Shown piece by piece: positions 18,467-26,729 of a stretch of DNA of 64,000 bases. The position numbers and the translations under genes are program-made. The stretch lies in assembly GCF_019890635.1 (NCBI RefSeq), contig NZ_JAIOAB010000027.1, positions 24,891 through 88,890 of the forward strand, given 5' to 3'. This DNA comes from Streptomyces sennicomposti. GTDB taxonomy: Bacteria > Actinomycetota > Actinomycetes > Streptomycetales > Streptomycetaceae. Every line of letters starts with the position of its first letter. Within the stretch, counting starts at the first letter, position 1. The notes beneath the pieces were generated by a model. The model was not told where the DNA came from and did not search any database. It saw nothing but the letters and a program-made list of their open reading frames with translations.

Positions 18467-20794
18467 TCAACTACGCAGGGTGAGGCGGGGTTTGGGCGCG
18501 TCCGTGCGGCCGGTCCGGGGGCGGCGGCTGCCGGCGCGGTAGGGAGCGGGCCAGACGGCGGCGGGGCCCTCGTAGCCCTGCTCGGCGGCGGCGTGCAGGG
18601 TCCAGTGCGGGTCGTACAGGTGCGGGCGGGCCAGCGCGCACAGGTCGGTGCGCCCGGCCAGGATCAGGGAGTTGACGTCGTCCCAGGACGAGATCGCGCC
18701 GACCGCGATCACCGGGACGCCCACCGCGTTGCGGATGCGGTCGGCGAACGGCGTCTGGTACGAGCGCCCGAACTCCGGCCGCTCCTCGGCCACCACCTGC
18801 CCGGTGGACACGTCGACGGCGTCGGCGCCGTGCGCGGCGAAGGCGCGGGCGATCTCCACCGCTTCCTCGGCCGTGGTGCCGCCCTCGGCCCAGTCGGTGG
18901 CCGACAGCCGGACGGTCATCGGCCGTTCCTCCGGCCACACCGCGCGCACCGCGTCGAACACCTCCAGCGGGAAGCGCAGCCGTTTGTCCAGTGAGCCGCC
19001 GTAGGCGTCGGTGCGGTGGTTGGTGAGCGGGGAGAGGAAGCCGGAGAGCAGGTAGCCGTGGGCGCAGTGCAGTTCGAGGAGGTCGAAGCCGGCCCGGGCG
19101 GCCCGCCAGGCGGAGGTGGCGAACTGCTCGCGTATGTCGGTGAGTTGTGCCCGGGTCACCTCGCGCGGGATCTGGCCGCCGGGGCGGTGGGGCAGTGGGG
19201 AGGCGGCGACCAGCGGCCAGTTGCCCTCGGGCAGCGGTTCGTCGATGCCCTCCCACATGACTTTGGTGGAGCCCTTGCGTCCGCTGTGGCCGAGCTGCAC
19301 GCCGATCGCGGCGCCGGGCGCCTGCCGGTGGACGAAGTCGGTGATCCGCCGCCAGGCCTCGGTCTGCCGGCCGGTCCACAGTCCGGCGCAGCCGGGGGTG
19401 ATCCGGCCCTCGGGGCTGACGCACACCATCTCGGTCATCACCAGCCCCGCCCCGCCGAGTGCGCGGGCGCCGAGGTGGACGAGGTGGAAGTCGCCGGGGA
19501 CGCCGTCGACGGCGGAGTACATGTCCATGGGCGAGACCACGACCCGGTTGCGCAGGGTCAGGCCGCGCAGCCGGAACGGGGTGAACATCGGCGGGGTGCC
19601 GGGCGGGCAGCCGAAGTCGCGCTCGACGGCGTCGGTGAAGCGGGCGTCGCGCAGCCGCAGGTTGCCGTGGGTGACCCGGCGGCTGCGGGTGAGCAGGTTG
19701 AAGGCGAACTGGCGGGGCCGCTGGCCGAGGTAGAGGTCCAGGTTCTCGAACCACTCCAGGCTGGCCCGGGCGGCCCGCTGGGTGGAGGCGACGACGGGTT
19801 TGCGTTCGTCCTCGTAGGCGGTCAACGCCTCGGCGAGGGTGGGCTGTTCGTCCAGGCAGGCGGCGAGCGCGAGGGCGTCCTCGACGGCGAGCTTGGTGCC
19901 GGAGCCGATGGAGAAGTGGGCGGTGTGGGCGGCGTCGCCGAGCAGGACGAGGTTGCCGTGCGACCAGCGTTCGTTGACCACCGTGCGGAAGGTGGTCCAG
20001 GCGGAGTTGTTGGAGCGCAGCGGGCGGCCGCCCAGGGCGTCGGCGAAGATCTTGGCGCAGCGCTCCACCGAGCCCTGTTCGTCCAGCTCGGCGAAGCCGG
20101 CCGCCCGCCACACCTCCTCGCGCATCTCCACGATCACGGTGGAGGCGTCGGCGGCGAACGGATAGCCGTGCAGTTGCATCACGCCGTGCTCGGTCTCGGC
20201 GATCTCGAAGCGGAAGGCGTCGAAGGCGAAGTCGGCGGCGAGCCAGATGTAGCGGCAGCGGTGCTGCGTCAGCCGGGGCCGGAACACGTCGGCGTGGGCC
20301 GCGCGGGTGGCGCTGTGCACACCGTCGGCGGCGACGACCAGGTCGTACGTCTCCTTCAGCCGGGCCGGGTCCGGGGCCTCGGTGCGGAAGCGCAGCGCGA
20401 CGCCGAGCGAGCGGCAGCGCTCCTGGAGGATGTGCAGCAGCCGGTGCCGGCCGAGCGCGGCGAAGCCGTGGCCGCCGGAGGTGTGCCGGGTGCCGCGGTG
20501 CACGATGTCGATGTCGTCCCAGCGCACGAAGTCCCGCTGGAGCGCCTCGTGGACCACCGGGTCGGCGTGCTCGATGCCGCCGAGCGTCTCGTCGGAGAGG
20601 ACGACGCCGAAACCGAAGGTGACGTCGGGCGCGTTGCGTTCGAAGACGGTGATCTCGCGGGCCGGGTCGAGCCGTTTGAGCAGGGCCGCCGTGTACAGGC
20701 CGCCGGGGCCGCCGCCGACGACCGCGACCCTGAGCGGGCCGTTCGCCCCGCCTCGGGGTGCGCCGGTCGTCTCCTGCCGGGGCGCGCCGGTCAC
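18467..20794 (-). CDS. Fused aryl-CoA monooxygenase / old-yellow-enzyme reductase (2-aminobenzoyl-CoA monooxygenase/reductase type)
   Basis: 775 residues in two flavoenzyme halves. Residues 20-395 are a class A FAD monooxygenase like salicylyl-CoA 5-hydroxylase (GxGxxG in LRVAVVGGGPGGLYTAALLK; LLGDAAHTAHFSIGSGTKLAVEDA at about 284-307). Residues 403-765 are an old-yellow-enzyme FMN barrel (MFTPFRLRGLTLRNRVVVSPM, GVQLGHSGRKG, FDLLELHCAHGYLLSGFLSP). In the aerobic 2-aminobenzoyl-CoA pathway known from Azoarcus, such a fusion hydroxylates and then reduces the ring so it can be split by beta-oxidation-like steps. The GTG start at 20794 lies 7 bases after the enoyl-CoA hydratase stop, so the two are one operon. 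Confidence 0.88.
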   Translation of the reverse strand: MTGAPRQETTGAPRGGANGPLRVAVVGGGPGGLYTAALLKRLDPAREITVFERNAPDVTFGFGVVLSDETLGGIEHADPVVHEALQRDFVRWDDIDIVHRGTRHTSGGHGFAALGRHRLLHILQERCRSLGVALRFRTEAPDPARLKETYDLVVAADGVHSATRAAHADVFRPRLTQHRCRYIWLAADFAFDAFRFEIAETEHGVMQLHGYPFAADASTVIVEMREEVWRAAGFAELDEQGSVERCAKIFADALGGRPLRSNNSAWTTFRTVVNERWSHGNLVLLGDAAHTAHFSIGSGTKLAVEDALALAACLDEQPTLAEALTAYEDERKPVVASTQRAARASLEWFENLDLYLGQRPRQFAFNLLTRSRRVTHGNLRLRDARFTDAVERDFGCPPGTPPMFTPFRLRGLTLRNRVVVSPMDMYSAVDGVPGDFHLVHLGARALGGAGLVMTEMVCVSPEGRITPGCAGLWTGRQTEAWRRITDFVHRQAPGAAIGVQLGHSGRKGSTKVMWEGIDEPLPEGNWPLVAASPLPHRPGGQIPREVTRAQLTDIREQFATSAWRAARAGFDLLELHCAHGYLLSGFLSPLTNHRTDAYGGSLDKRLRFPLEVFDAVRAVWPEERPMTVRLSATDWAEGGTTAEEAVEIARAFAAHGADAVDVSTGQVVAEERPEFGRSYQTPFADRIRNAVGVPVIAVGAISSWDDVNSLILAGRTDLCALARPHLYDPHWTLHAAAEQGYEGPAAVWPAPYRAGSRRPRTGRTDAPKPRLTLRS

Positions 20795-20801
20795 CGCGCC
20801 C

Positions 20802-21629
20802 TCACCGCCCCTGCCACTTGGGGGGCCGCTTCTCGGTGAAGGCGGCGTGGAACTCGGCGTAGTCCTCGCCGTTCATCAGCAGGGCCTGGGTGGCGGCGTC
20901 CAGCTCGACGGCCGCGGACAGGGGCATGTCCAGTTCGGCGGTGAGCAGGGCCTTGGTCTGGGCGTGCGCGAGGGCGGGGCCGTCGGCGAGGCGGCGGGCG
21001 AGGGACTGGGCCTCCTCGTCGGCGTGGCCCTCGTCGGTGAGGAGGCTGATCAGGCCGATCCGCTCGGCCTCGGGCGCCCGCACCGGCTCGCCCAGCATCA
21101 GCAGCCGGGTGGCGTGGCCGAGACCGACCACGCGGGGCAGCAGATAGGCGGCGCCCATGTCGCCGCCGGACAGTCCGACCCGGGTGAACAGGAACGCGAA
21201 CCGGGCGCTCGGGTCGGCCACCCGGAAGTCGGCGGCCAGCGCGAGCACGGCCCCGGCGCCGGCGGCCACGCCGTGCACCGCCGCGATCACCGGAAACGGG
21301 CACTCGCGCACCGCCCGCACCACCTGGCCGGTCATCCGGTTGAAGTCGAGCAGCTCGGCGGTGTCCATGGCCAGGGTGGCGCCGATGATCTCGTCCACGT
21401 CGCCGCCCGAGCAGAAGCCGCGCCCCTCGCCGGCCAGCACGAGGGCGCGCACGGAGCGCTCGCGGGACAGTTCGGCGAGCAGGTCGCGCAGGTCGGCGTA
21501 GGCGCCGAAGGTGAGCGCGTTGAGCCTGTCGGGGCGGGCGAGGGTGACGGTGGCGACGCCGTCGTCGTGGGCGACCCGCAGATGGCGCCAGTCGGCGGTG
21601 CGGGCGGCGGAGCCGGTGAAGGGACTCAT
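20802..21629 (-). CDS. Enoyl-CoA hydratase/isomerase family protein
   Basis: 275-residue crotonase-fold protein. The oxyanion hole segments are LVLAGEGRGFCSGGDVDEII (about 72-91) and AAVHGVAAGAGAVLALAADFRVAD. The catalytic Glu positions lie in the region RVGLSGGDMGAAYLLPRVVG. It resembles the ring-opening or hydratase members found in aryl-CoA clusters. ATG 21629 follows GGAGGCCGCC. It is the first gene of the unit that continues into the fused monooxygenase/reductase. A likely regulatory site lies at 21703-21728. Confidence 0.87.
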   Translation of the reverse strand: MSPFTGSAARTADWRHLRVAHDDGVATVTLARPDRLNALTFGAYADLRDLLAELSRERSVRALVLAGEGRGFCSGGDVDEIIGATLAMDTAELLDFNRMTGQVVRAVRECPFPVIAAVHGVAAGAGAVLALAADFRVADPSARFAFLFTRVGLSGGDMGAAYLLPRVVGLGHATRLLMLGEPVRAPEAERIGLISLLTDEGHADEEAQSLARRLADGPALAHAQTKALLTAELDMPLSAAVELDAATQALLMNGEDYAEFHAAFTEKRPPKWQGR

Positions 21630-21701
21630 GACGGGCGGCCTCCTCGGCGAACGGCCTTGGTCGGTGCGCGCTCAGCTCTCCCGACGAAGTTATCACCCAT
21701 C

Positions 21702-21728
21702 TGTGACCGTCGTCACGAGTACGCGATA
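21702..21728 (-). promoter_or_regulatory. Candidate PaaX operator before enoyl-CoA hydratase
   Basis: GTGAC-CGTC-GTCAC is a perfect 5-4-5 palindrome (21703-21716), followed by GAGTACGCGATA. The same TGAC.GTCGTCAC.A core plus a nearby ACGCG occurs in the CoA ligase promoter at 15917-15935. Confidence 0.5.
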
Positions 21729-21943
21729 GGGGCCGTGACAATGTGGCCGGGACCCGTCGCTTCCGGCGGCTTCGTCACAGCTCGGCGATGGCCGGGTAAC
21801 GGCGGGCGCGAGAGACGGGAGCGGGGCGGCTGACGTGGGTAGTTCCGCCCGTGCCGGGGCCCGGGCGGCTCCGGGCGGAGGGCGCCGCGCACCGCCGGCG
21901 GCGGCCCCCGTACCATTCCTCACGTCGAAAGCAGGACAGCCTC

Positions 21944-22417
21944 ATGGCGACCACTGGGACGTTCTGCGTCATGAACGGACACACGGTGCCCCACTCCCCC
22001 CTTGCCTCCTGGCACGTCGCGCTGCCGCACTCGGCCGGCGCCGTGCCGGTGGCCCGCGCCCTGGTGCGTACGGCGCTGGCCGAACTGGAGCACTCGGCCG
22101 ACAGCGACACCGCGGAGCTGCTCACGGCGGAACTGGTCGCCAACGCCGTCGAGCACACGGCGGGCGGCGGGCCGATAGAACTGCTGGTGGAGCTGTTGCC
22201 GAGCGGCTGCCACGTCGAGGTGCGCGACCCGGACCCGGCGCCGCCCGGCGATCTGACCCGCCCCGACCTCACCCCGCCCGACCCGTGGCGGGAGGGCGGG
22301 CGCGGGCTGCTGCTGATCCGCGCCCTCAGCTCCTCCTGCGGGCACCGGCCCACCGGGTCGGGCAAGGCGGTGTGGTTCAGACTGCTTGCAGCTCCTGGGC
22401 TGCCGGGTCCGGCGTGA
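21944..22417 (+). CDS. Anti-sigma-factor-like ATP-binding protein (HATPase)
   Basis: 157 residues of the GHKL/RsbW-like fold, a group very expanded in Streptomyces that binds sigma factors or anti-anti-sigma factors. Seen: N-box LTAELVANAVEHTAGG, HVEVRDPDPAPP (G1-like) and GRGLLLIRALSSSCG (G2-like). The kinase Asp/Gly features are only partly kept. ATG 21944 follows AGGAC; a later in-frame ATG (21971) lacks a ribosome site. Its 3' end overlaps the convergent permease gene by 41 bases. No partner sigma or anti-anti-sigma gene is adjacent. Confidence 0.8.
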   Translation: MATTGTFCVMNGHTVPHSPLASWHVALPHSAGAVPVARALVRTALAELEHSADSDTAELLTAELVANAVEHTAGGGPIELLVELLPSGCHVEVRDPDPAPPGDLTRPDLTPPDPWREGGRGLLLIRALSSSCGHRPTGSGKAVWFRLLAAPGLPGPA

Positions 22418-23819
22418 CCTCGGCGCCGGCCGCGAGCCGCGAGTGGCGGCGGCCGTAGAGGACGTAGACCAGCGCTCCGGCGGCGAGGAAGCCGGCGAAC
22501 TGGAGCCAGGTCGACCAGCCCGTCTCGTACATCAGGTACAGGCAGCAGACGACGCCGAGCAGCGGCACCACGGGGTAGAGCGGCACCCGGAAGCTGCGCG
22601 CCAGGTCCGGCTGGCGGCGGCGCAGCGCGATCACCGCGACGTTGACGACGGCCATGGTGGCCAGGGTGCCGATGGTGCAGAGGTTGACCACCGCGTCCAG
22701 GGAGGCGAAGGCGGCGGGCAGCGCGAAGACGACGGCGACGACGAGGGTGCCGGCGACCGGCGTCGAGGTCTTCGGCGAGACCTTCTCGAAGACCCGCGGC
22801 ACCAGGCCGTCCCGGGACATCGACAGCAGGATGCGGGTCTGCCCGTACATCACGGCGAGCACCACGGAGGCGATGGCGACGACCGCGCCGAAGGCGATCA
22901 CCGCGCCGCCGGCGGAGGAGCCGGTGACCACGTTGACGACGTAGCTCAGCGCGGCGGGCCGGTCGCCGACCTGGCCGCCGCCGATGGCGCCGATCGCGGC
23001 GAGCGCGACCGCGCAGTACAGCAGGGTGACCACGCCGATGCAGACCAGGATGGCGAGCGGGATGTCGCGGCGGGGGTTCTTGGCCTCCTCGCCGGCGGTG
23101 GTGATGGCGTCGAAGCCGATGTAGGAGAAGAACGCGGCGGTGGTGCCCGCGCCGATGCCGCCGAGCCCGGCCGGGGAGAAGGGGGTGAGGTTGCCGTGCT
23201 TGAACGCGGTGAAGCCGATGGCGCAGAACGCGACGAGGATGACCAGCTTCAGGATCGCCATCGCGGCGGTGGCGCGGGCGCTCTCGCGCACGCCGCGCAC
23301 CAGCAGCACGGCGGCCAGGGCGATCACGATGACGGCGGGCAGGTTGACGACGCCGCCGTCGCCGGGTCCCGCGGACAGGACGGCGGGCAGCTGCCATCCG
23401 GTGAGGCTGTGCAGCAGCTCGTTGACGTACTGGCTCCAGCCGACCGCGACCGCCGAGACGGAGACGCCGTACTCCAGCAGCAGGCACCAGCCGACCAGGA
23501 AGGCCGTGGACTCGCCGAGACCGGCGTAGGCGAAGGAGTACGACGAGCCGGAGACGGGGATGGCGCCGCCCAGCTCGGCGAAGGCGAACGCGGTCAGCAC
23601 GCAGGTGATCGCGGCGAGGACGAAGGAGACGACGACGGCGGGACCGGCCTGGGCGACCGAGTCGGACAGTCCGACGAAGATGCCGGTGCCGACGATCGCC
23701 CCGACGCCGAAGCAGACGAGCTGGAAGAGGCCCATCGTGCGCTTGAGGCCGTGGCCCTCGCGGTCGGCGCCGGACTCGGCCAGCAGACGCTGGGGGGACT
23801 TGATGCGGGGAGCGGGCAT
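22377..23819 (-). CDS. APC-superfamily cationic amino-acid permease
   Basis: 480-residue inner-membrane transporter with 12 or more hydrophobic segments. The start GLFQLVCFGVGAIVGTGIFVGL is the conserved first helix of the CAT/basic amino-acid permease group. FSYIGFDAITTAGEEAKNPRRDIP is the loop after helix 6. The C-terminus is short and hydrophilic. It lies downstream of arcA and arcB on the same strand, so it probably exchanges arginine for ornithine in the arginine deiminase pathway, although it belongs to the CAT rather than the classical ArcD group. It is 229 bases from arcB with a hairpin between, so it may have its own promoter. Confidence 0.88.
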   Translation of the reverse strand: MPAPRIKSPQRLLAESGADREGHGLKRTMGLFQLVCFGVGAIVGTGIFVGLSDSVAQAGPAVVVSFVLAAITCVLTAFAFAELGGAIPVSGSSYSFAYAGLGESTAFLVGWCLLLEYGVSVSAVAVGWSQYVNELLHSLTGWQLPAVLSAGPGDGGVVNLPAVIVIALAAVLLVRGVRESARATAAMAILKLVILVAFCAIGFTAFKHGNLTPFSPAGLGGIGAGTTAAFFSYIGFDAITTAGEEAKNPRRDIPLAILVCIGVVTLLYCAVALAAIGAIGGGQVGDRPAALSYVVNVVTGSSAGGAVIAFGAVVAIASVVLAVMYGQTRILLSMSRDGLVPRVFEKVSPKTSTPVAGTLVVAVVFALPAAFASLDAVVNLCTIGTLATMAVVNVAVIALRRRQPDLARSFRVPLYPVVPLLGVVCCLYLMYETGWSTWLQFAGFLAAGALVYVLYGRRHSRLAAGAEVTPDPAAQELQAV

Positions 23820-23986
23820 GGGGGGTGTGGTGCTCGTTTCTGGTGGTGCGGGGCGATCGGGATGAGATCGCGCGACGGGCGGAATGGGTGGTTCCGCGCC
23901 GTCGGCCAGGATACGGCCTGGTGGGGCCGTGGGACAGGGGCCGCGGGCCGCCGCTGTGGGGAGCGGAGGCGGGGCGGCGGCGGAGC

Positions 23987-24008
23987 CTCGGCCGGCGGGC
24001 CGGCCGAG
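23987..24008 (-). terminator. 10-bp perfect hairpin after arcB
   Basis: CTCGGCCGGC (23987-23996), 2 bases, GCCGGCCGAG (23999-24008), 41 bases past the arcB stop. Confidence 0.55.
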
Positions 24009-24048
24009 AGGGCTTGGCGGGGCTCCGGTGGGCTTGGGTGGGCTTCGG

Positions 24049-25056
24049 TCAGGCGAGGGTGGCGACCAGGACCGCCTTGATGGTGTGCAGACGGTTCTCC
24101 GCCTCGTCGAAGACGACCGAGTGGGCCGACTCGAAGACCTCGTCGGTGACCTCCAGCGACTCCAGGCCGTACCGCGCGTGGATCTCGCGGCCGACCTTGG
24201 TGCCGAGGTCGTGGAAGGCGGGCAGGCAGTGCAGGAACTTCACGTCCGGGTTGCCGGTGGCGCGCAGCACGTCCATGGTGACCGCGTACGGCGCGAGCGC
24301 CTCGATGCGCTCCTCCCAGACCTCCTTGGGCTCGCCCATGGAGACCCACACGTCGGTGGCGACGAAGTCGGCCCCGCGCACGCCCTCCGCCACGGACTCG
24401 GTGAGGGTGACGCGCGCACCGCTGGTCCCGGCCAGCTCCCGCGCCCGGTCGACGATCTCCGGGGCGGGCCAGTAGCTCTTGGGCGCGACCAGGCGGACGT
24501 CCATGCCGAGTAGGGCGCCGGTGATCAGGTAGGAGTTGCCCATGTTGAAGCGGGCGTCGCCGAGGTAGGCGAAGGCGATCTCGTTGAGCGGCTTGGCGGT
24601 GTGCTCGGTCATCGTCAGCACGTCGGCGAGCATCTGGGTGGGGTGCCAGTCGTCGGTGAGCCCGTTGTAGACGGGGACGCCGGCGTGGGCGGCCAGCTCC
24701 TCGACGGCGGCCTGGCTGTCGCCCCGGAACTCGATCGCGTCGAACATCCGGCCGAGGACCCGGGCGGTGTCCTTGAAGGACTCCTTGTGCCCGATCTGCG
24801 ATCCGGACGGGTCGAGATACGTGGTCGAGGCGCCCTGGTCGGCGGCGGCGACCTCGAACGCGCAGCGGGTGCGGGTCGAGGTCTTCTCGAAGATCAGCGC
24901 GATGTTCTTGCCGGTCAGGTACCGCGTCTCGGCCCCGGCCCGCTTGGCGGCCTTCAGCTCGGCGGCCAGCTCGATCAGACCGCGGAACTCCTCCCCGGTG
25001 AAGTCCAGCTCCTTGAGGAAGTGGCGGCCGGCGAGGGCGGTCGGGACTGTCGCCAT
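24049..25056 (-). CDS. arcB: Ornithine carbamoyltransferase, catabolic type
   Basis: 335-residue enzyme that interconverts ornithine plus carbamoyl phosphate and citrulline. The carbamoyl-phosphate motif STRTR is at 60-64 (FEKTSTRTRCAFEVA), with DDWHPTQMLADVLTM, SMGEP and the ornithine-site FLHCLPAFHD. Length, the FEKTSTRTRCAFEVAAADQG version and the arcA neighbour fit the catabolic (ArcB) form, which runs toward ornithine. Pairing with arginine deiminase gives carbamoyl phosphate for ATP synthesis, but no carbamate kinase gene is present here. An ARG-box-like site lies 52 bases upstream. Confidence 0.92.
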   Translation of the reverse strand: MATVPTALAGRHFLKELDFTGEEFRGLIELAAELKAAKRAGAETRYLTGKNIALIFEKTSTRTRCAFEVAAADQGASTTYLDPSGSQIGHKESFKDTARVLGRMFDAIEFRGDSQAAVEELAAHAGVPVYNGLTDDWHPTQMLADVLTMTEHTAKPLNEIAFAYLGDARFNMGNSYLITGALLGMDVRLVAPKSYWPAPEIVDRARELAGTSGARVTLTESVAEGVRGADFVATDVWVSMGEPKEVWEERIEALAPYAVTMDVLRATGNPDVKFLHCLPAFHDLGTKVGREIHARYGLESLEVTDEVFESAHSVVFDEAENRLHTIKAVLVATLA

Positions 25057-25107
25057 GGGGGCGCTCCAACGGGTGAGGGACAGAGACTCTGGAATTCTAT
25101 ACGACCG

Positions 25108-25125
25108 ACAGAATTTCTATGCAAC
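25108..25125. promoter_or_regulatory. ARG-box-like site before arcB
   Basis: ACAGAATTTCTATGCAAC matches the arginine-repressor half-site pattern TGAAT-N4-ATTCA at 8 of 10 fixed positions (AGAAT-TTCT-ATGCA). It stands out as AT-rich in a GC-rich gap and lies where an ArgR operator would be for arcB. Confidence 0.5.
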
Positions 25126-25328
25126 AGGTATGCGAGAGGTGACTCGGCCGGGGGCCGGGTGCCGGGGCGGAGCCGCTGGAGATCGCGGGACCGCCGGGAG
25201 GCCGGGCAGGACCGCTGGAGGACGCGGGAGCATCGGGGAGCGCGCGGAGCCGCCGGGGGTCGGCGGGGCGGGGTTTCCTCCTGGCGCCCGCCTGCCCCGC
25301 GCCGCGCCTCTCGGGTGAGGACTCGTCC

Positions 25329-26570
25329 TCAGGCGAGGCCCCGGCCGCTCACCGGGTCCCGTTCGACCGGGCAGCTCATGCAGCGGGGGCCGCCGCGGCC
25401 CCGGCCCAGCTCGCTGCCGGGGATCTCGATCACCTCGATGCCCTGCTTGCGCAGATGCGTGTTGGTGGTGGCGTTGCGCTCGTAGGCGACGACGACGCCC
25501 GGCTCGACGGCGAGGACGTTGCAGCCGTCGTCCCACTGCTCGCGCTCGGCCGCGTGCACGTCCTGGGTGGCGGTCAGCACCCGGATCTCGCTCAGCCCGA
25601 GCGCCGCGGCGATCGCCCGGTGCATGTGCTCCGGCGGGTGGTCGGTGACCTTCAGCTCGTTGTCGGCGGAGCCCGGCTCGATCGTGTACGAGCGGAGCAT
25701 GCCGAGCCCCGCGTACTGGGTGAAGGTGTCGCCGTCGACCATGGTCATCACCGTGTCGAGGTGCATGAACGCGCGCCGCTTCGGCATGTCCAGCGCGACG
25801 ATGGTGCGGGCCGAACCGGCGGCGAACAGCTTGTTCGCGAGCATCTCCACGGCCTGCGGGGTGGTCCGCTCGCTCATCCCGATGAGCACGGCCCCGCTGC
25901 CGATGACCAGCACGTCCCCGCCCTCGATGGTGGACGGGTAATCGGCCTGCCCCTCCGACCACACGTGGAACGGCTCGCTGCGAAAGAGCGGGTGGTAGCG
26001 GTAGATCGCCTCGAAGTGGACGGTCTCGCGCTGCCGGGCGGGCCAGCGCATCGCGTTGATGGAGACGCCGTCGTAGATCCAGGCGGAGGTGTCCCGGGTG
26101 AACAGGTGGTTGGGCAGCGGCCCGAGCAGGAAGTCGTCGAGGTCCATCACATGGAAGCGCACGGAGGCCGGCTCGGCGTGCGCCTGGAGGAACTCCCGTT
26201 TGGTCATGCCGCCGATCAGCGCCTCGGCCAGTTCCTGCGCGGGCAGGGTCTCGAAGGCGGCCCGCAGATGGTCGGTGGCGAGCGGGCCGTACTCCTTCTC
26301 GTCGAAGACGCGGTCCAGGACGAGCGACCGCGCCGACGGGTTCTCCATCGTCTCGGTCAGCAGATCGCCGAACAGGTGCACGGCGACCCCGCGGTCGCGC
26401 AGCACGTCGGCGAACCCGTCGTGCTCGGCGCGCGCCCGGCGCACCCACAGCACGTCGTCGAAGAGGAGGGCGTCCTTGTTGCTGGGGGTGAGCCTTTTGA
26501 GCTCGAGATCGGGCCGGTGCAGGATGACGCGGCGCAGCCGCCCGGCCTCGGAGTCGACATGGAATCCCAT
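25329..26570 (-). CDS. arcA: Arginine deiminase
   Basis: 413-residue cytosolic enzyme hydrolysing arginine to citrulline and ammonia, first step of the arginine deiminase pathway. Seen: RRVILHRPDLELKRLTPSN, the catalytic stretch FHVMDLDDFLLGP, IEGGDVLVIGSGAVLIGMSERT and the nucleophile Cys in CMSCPVERDPV near the C-terminus. ATG 26570 gives the usual start (MGFHVDSEAGRLRRVIL); its GGAGG is very close, and an in-frame ATG 33 bases earlier is an alternative. arcB follows after 272 bases that hold GC-rich GGACCGCTGGAG-type repeats and no gene. Confidence 0.92.
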   Translation of the reverse strand: MGFHVDSEAGRLRRVILHRPDLELKRLTPSNKDALLFDDVLWVRRARAEHDGFADVLRDRGVAVHLFGDLLTETMENPSARSLVLDRVFDEKEYGPLATDHLRAAFETLPAQELAEALIGGMTKREFLQAHAEPASVRFHVMDLDDFLLGPLPNHLFTRDTSAWIYDGVSINAMRWPARQRETVHFEAIYRYHPLFRSEPFHVWSEGQADYPSTIEGGDVLVIGSGAVLIGMSERTTPQAVEMLANKLFAAGSARTIVALDMPKRRAFMHLDTVMTMVDGDTFTQYAGLGMLRSYTIEPGSADNELKVTDHPPEHMHRAIAAALGLSEIRVLTATQDVHAAEREQWDDGCNVLAVEPGVVVAYERNATTNTHLRKQGIEVIEIPGSELGRGRGGPRCMSCPVERDPVSGRGLA

Positions 26571-26638
26571 GCCTCCATCCTGACCACCGAACCGGGACTT
26601 CACCCACCGCTTCCCGGTTTCCGCGCCCGGTTGTTCCC

Positions 26639-26674
26639 CGCCCGGACGCCCGTACGGGTACGGGCGTCCGGGCG
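26639..26674 (-). terminator. 16-bp perfect hairpin between pnkp and arcA
   Basis: CGCCCGGACGCCCGTA (26639-26654), loop CGGG, TACGGGCGTCCGGGCG (26659-26674). It lies after the pnkp stop and before the arcA start, so it separates RNA repair from arginine catabolism transcriptionally. Confidence 0.75.
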
Positions 26675-26729
26675 AGGGTGCGGCCCGACGGGGCCGCAGG
26701 CGGCACCGCCGGCGGGGCTGCCTGCGGGG

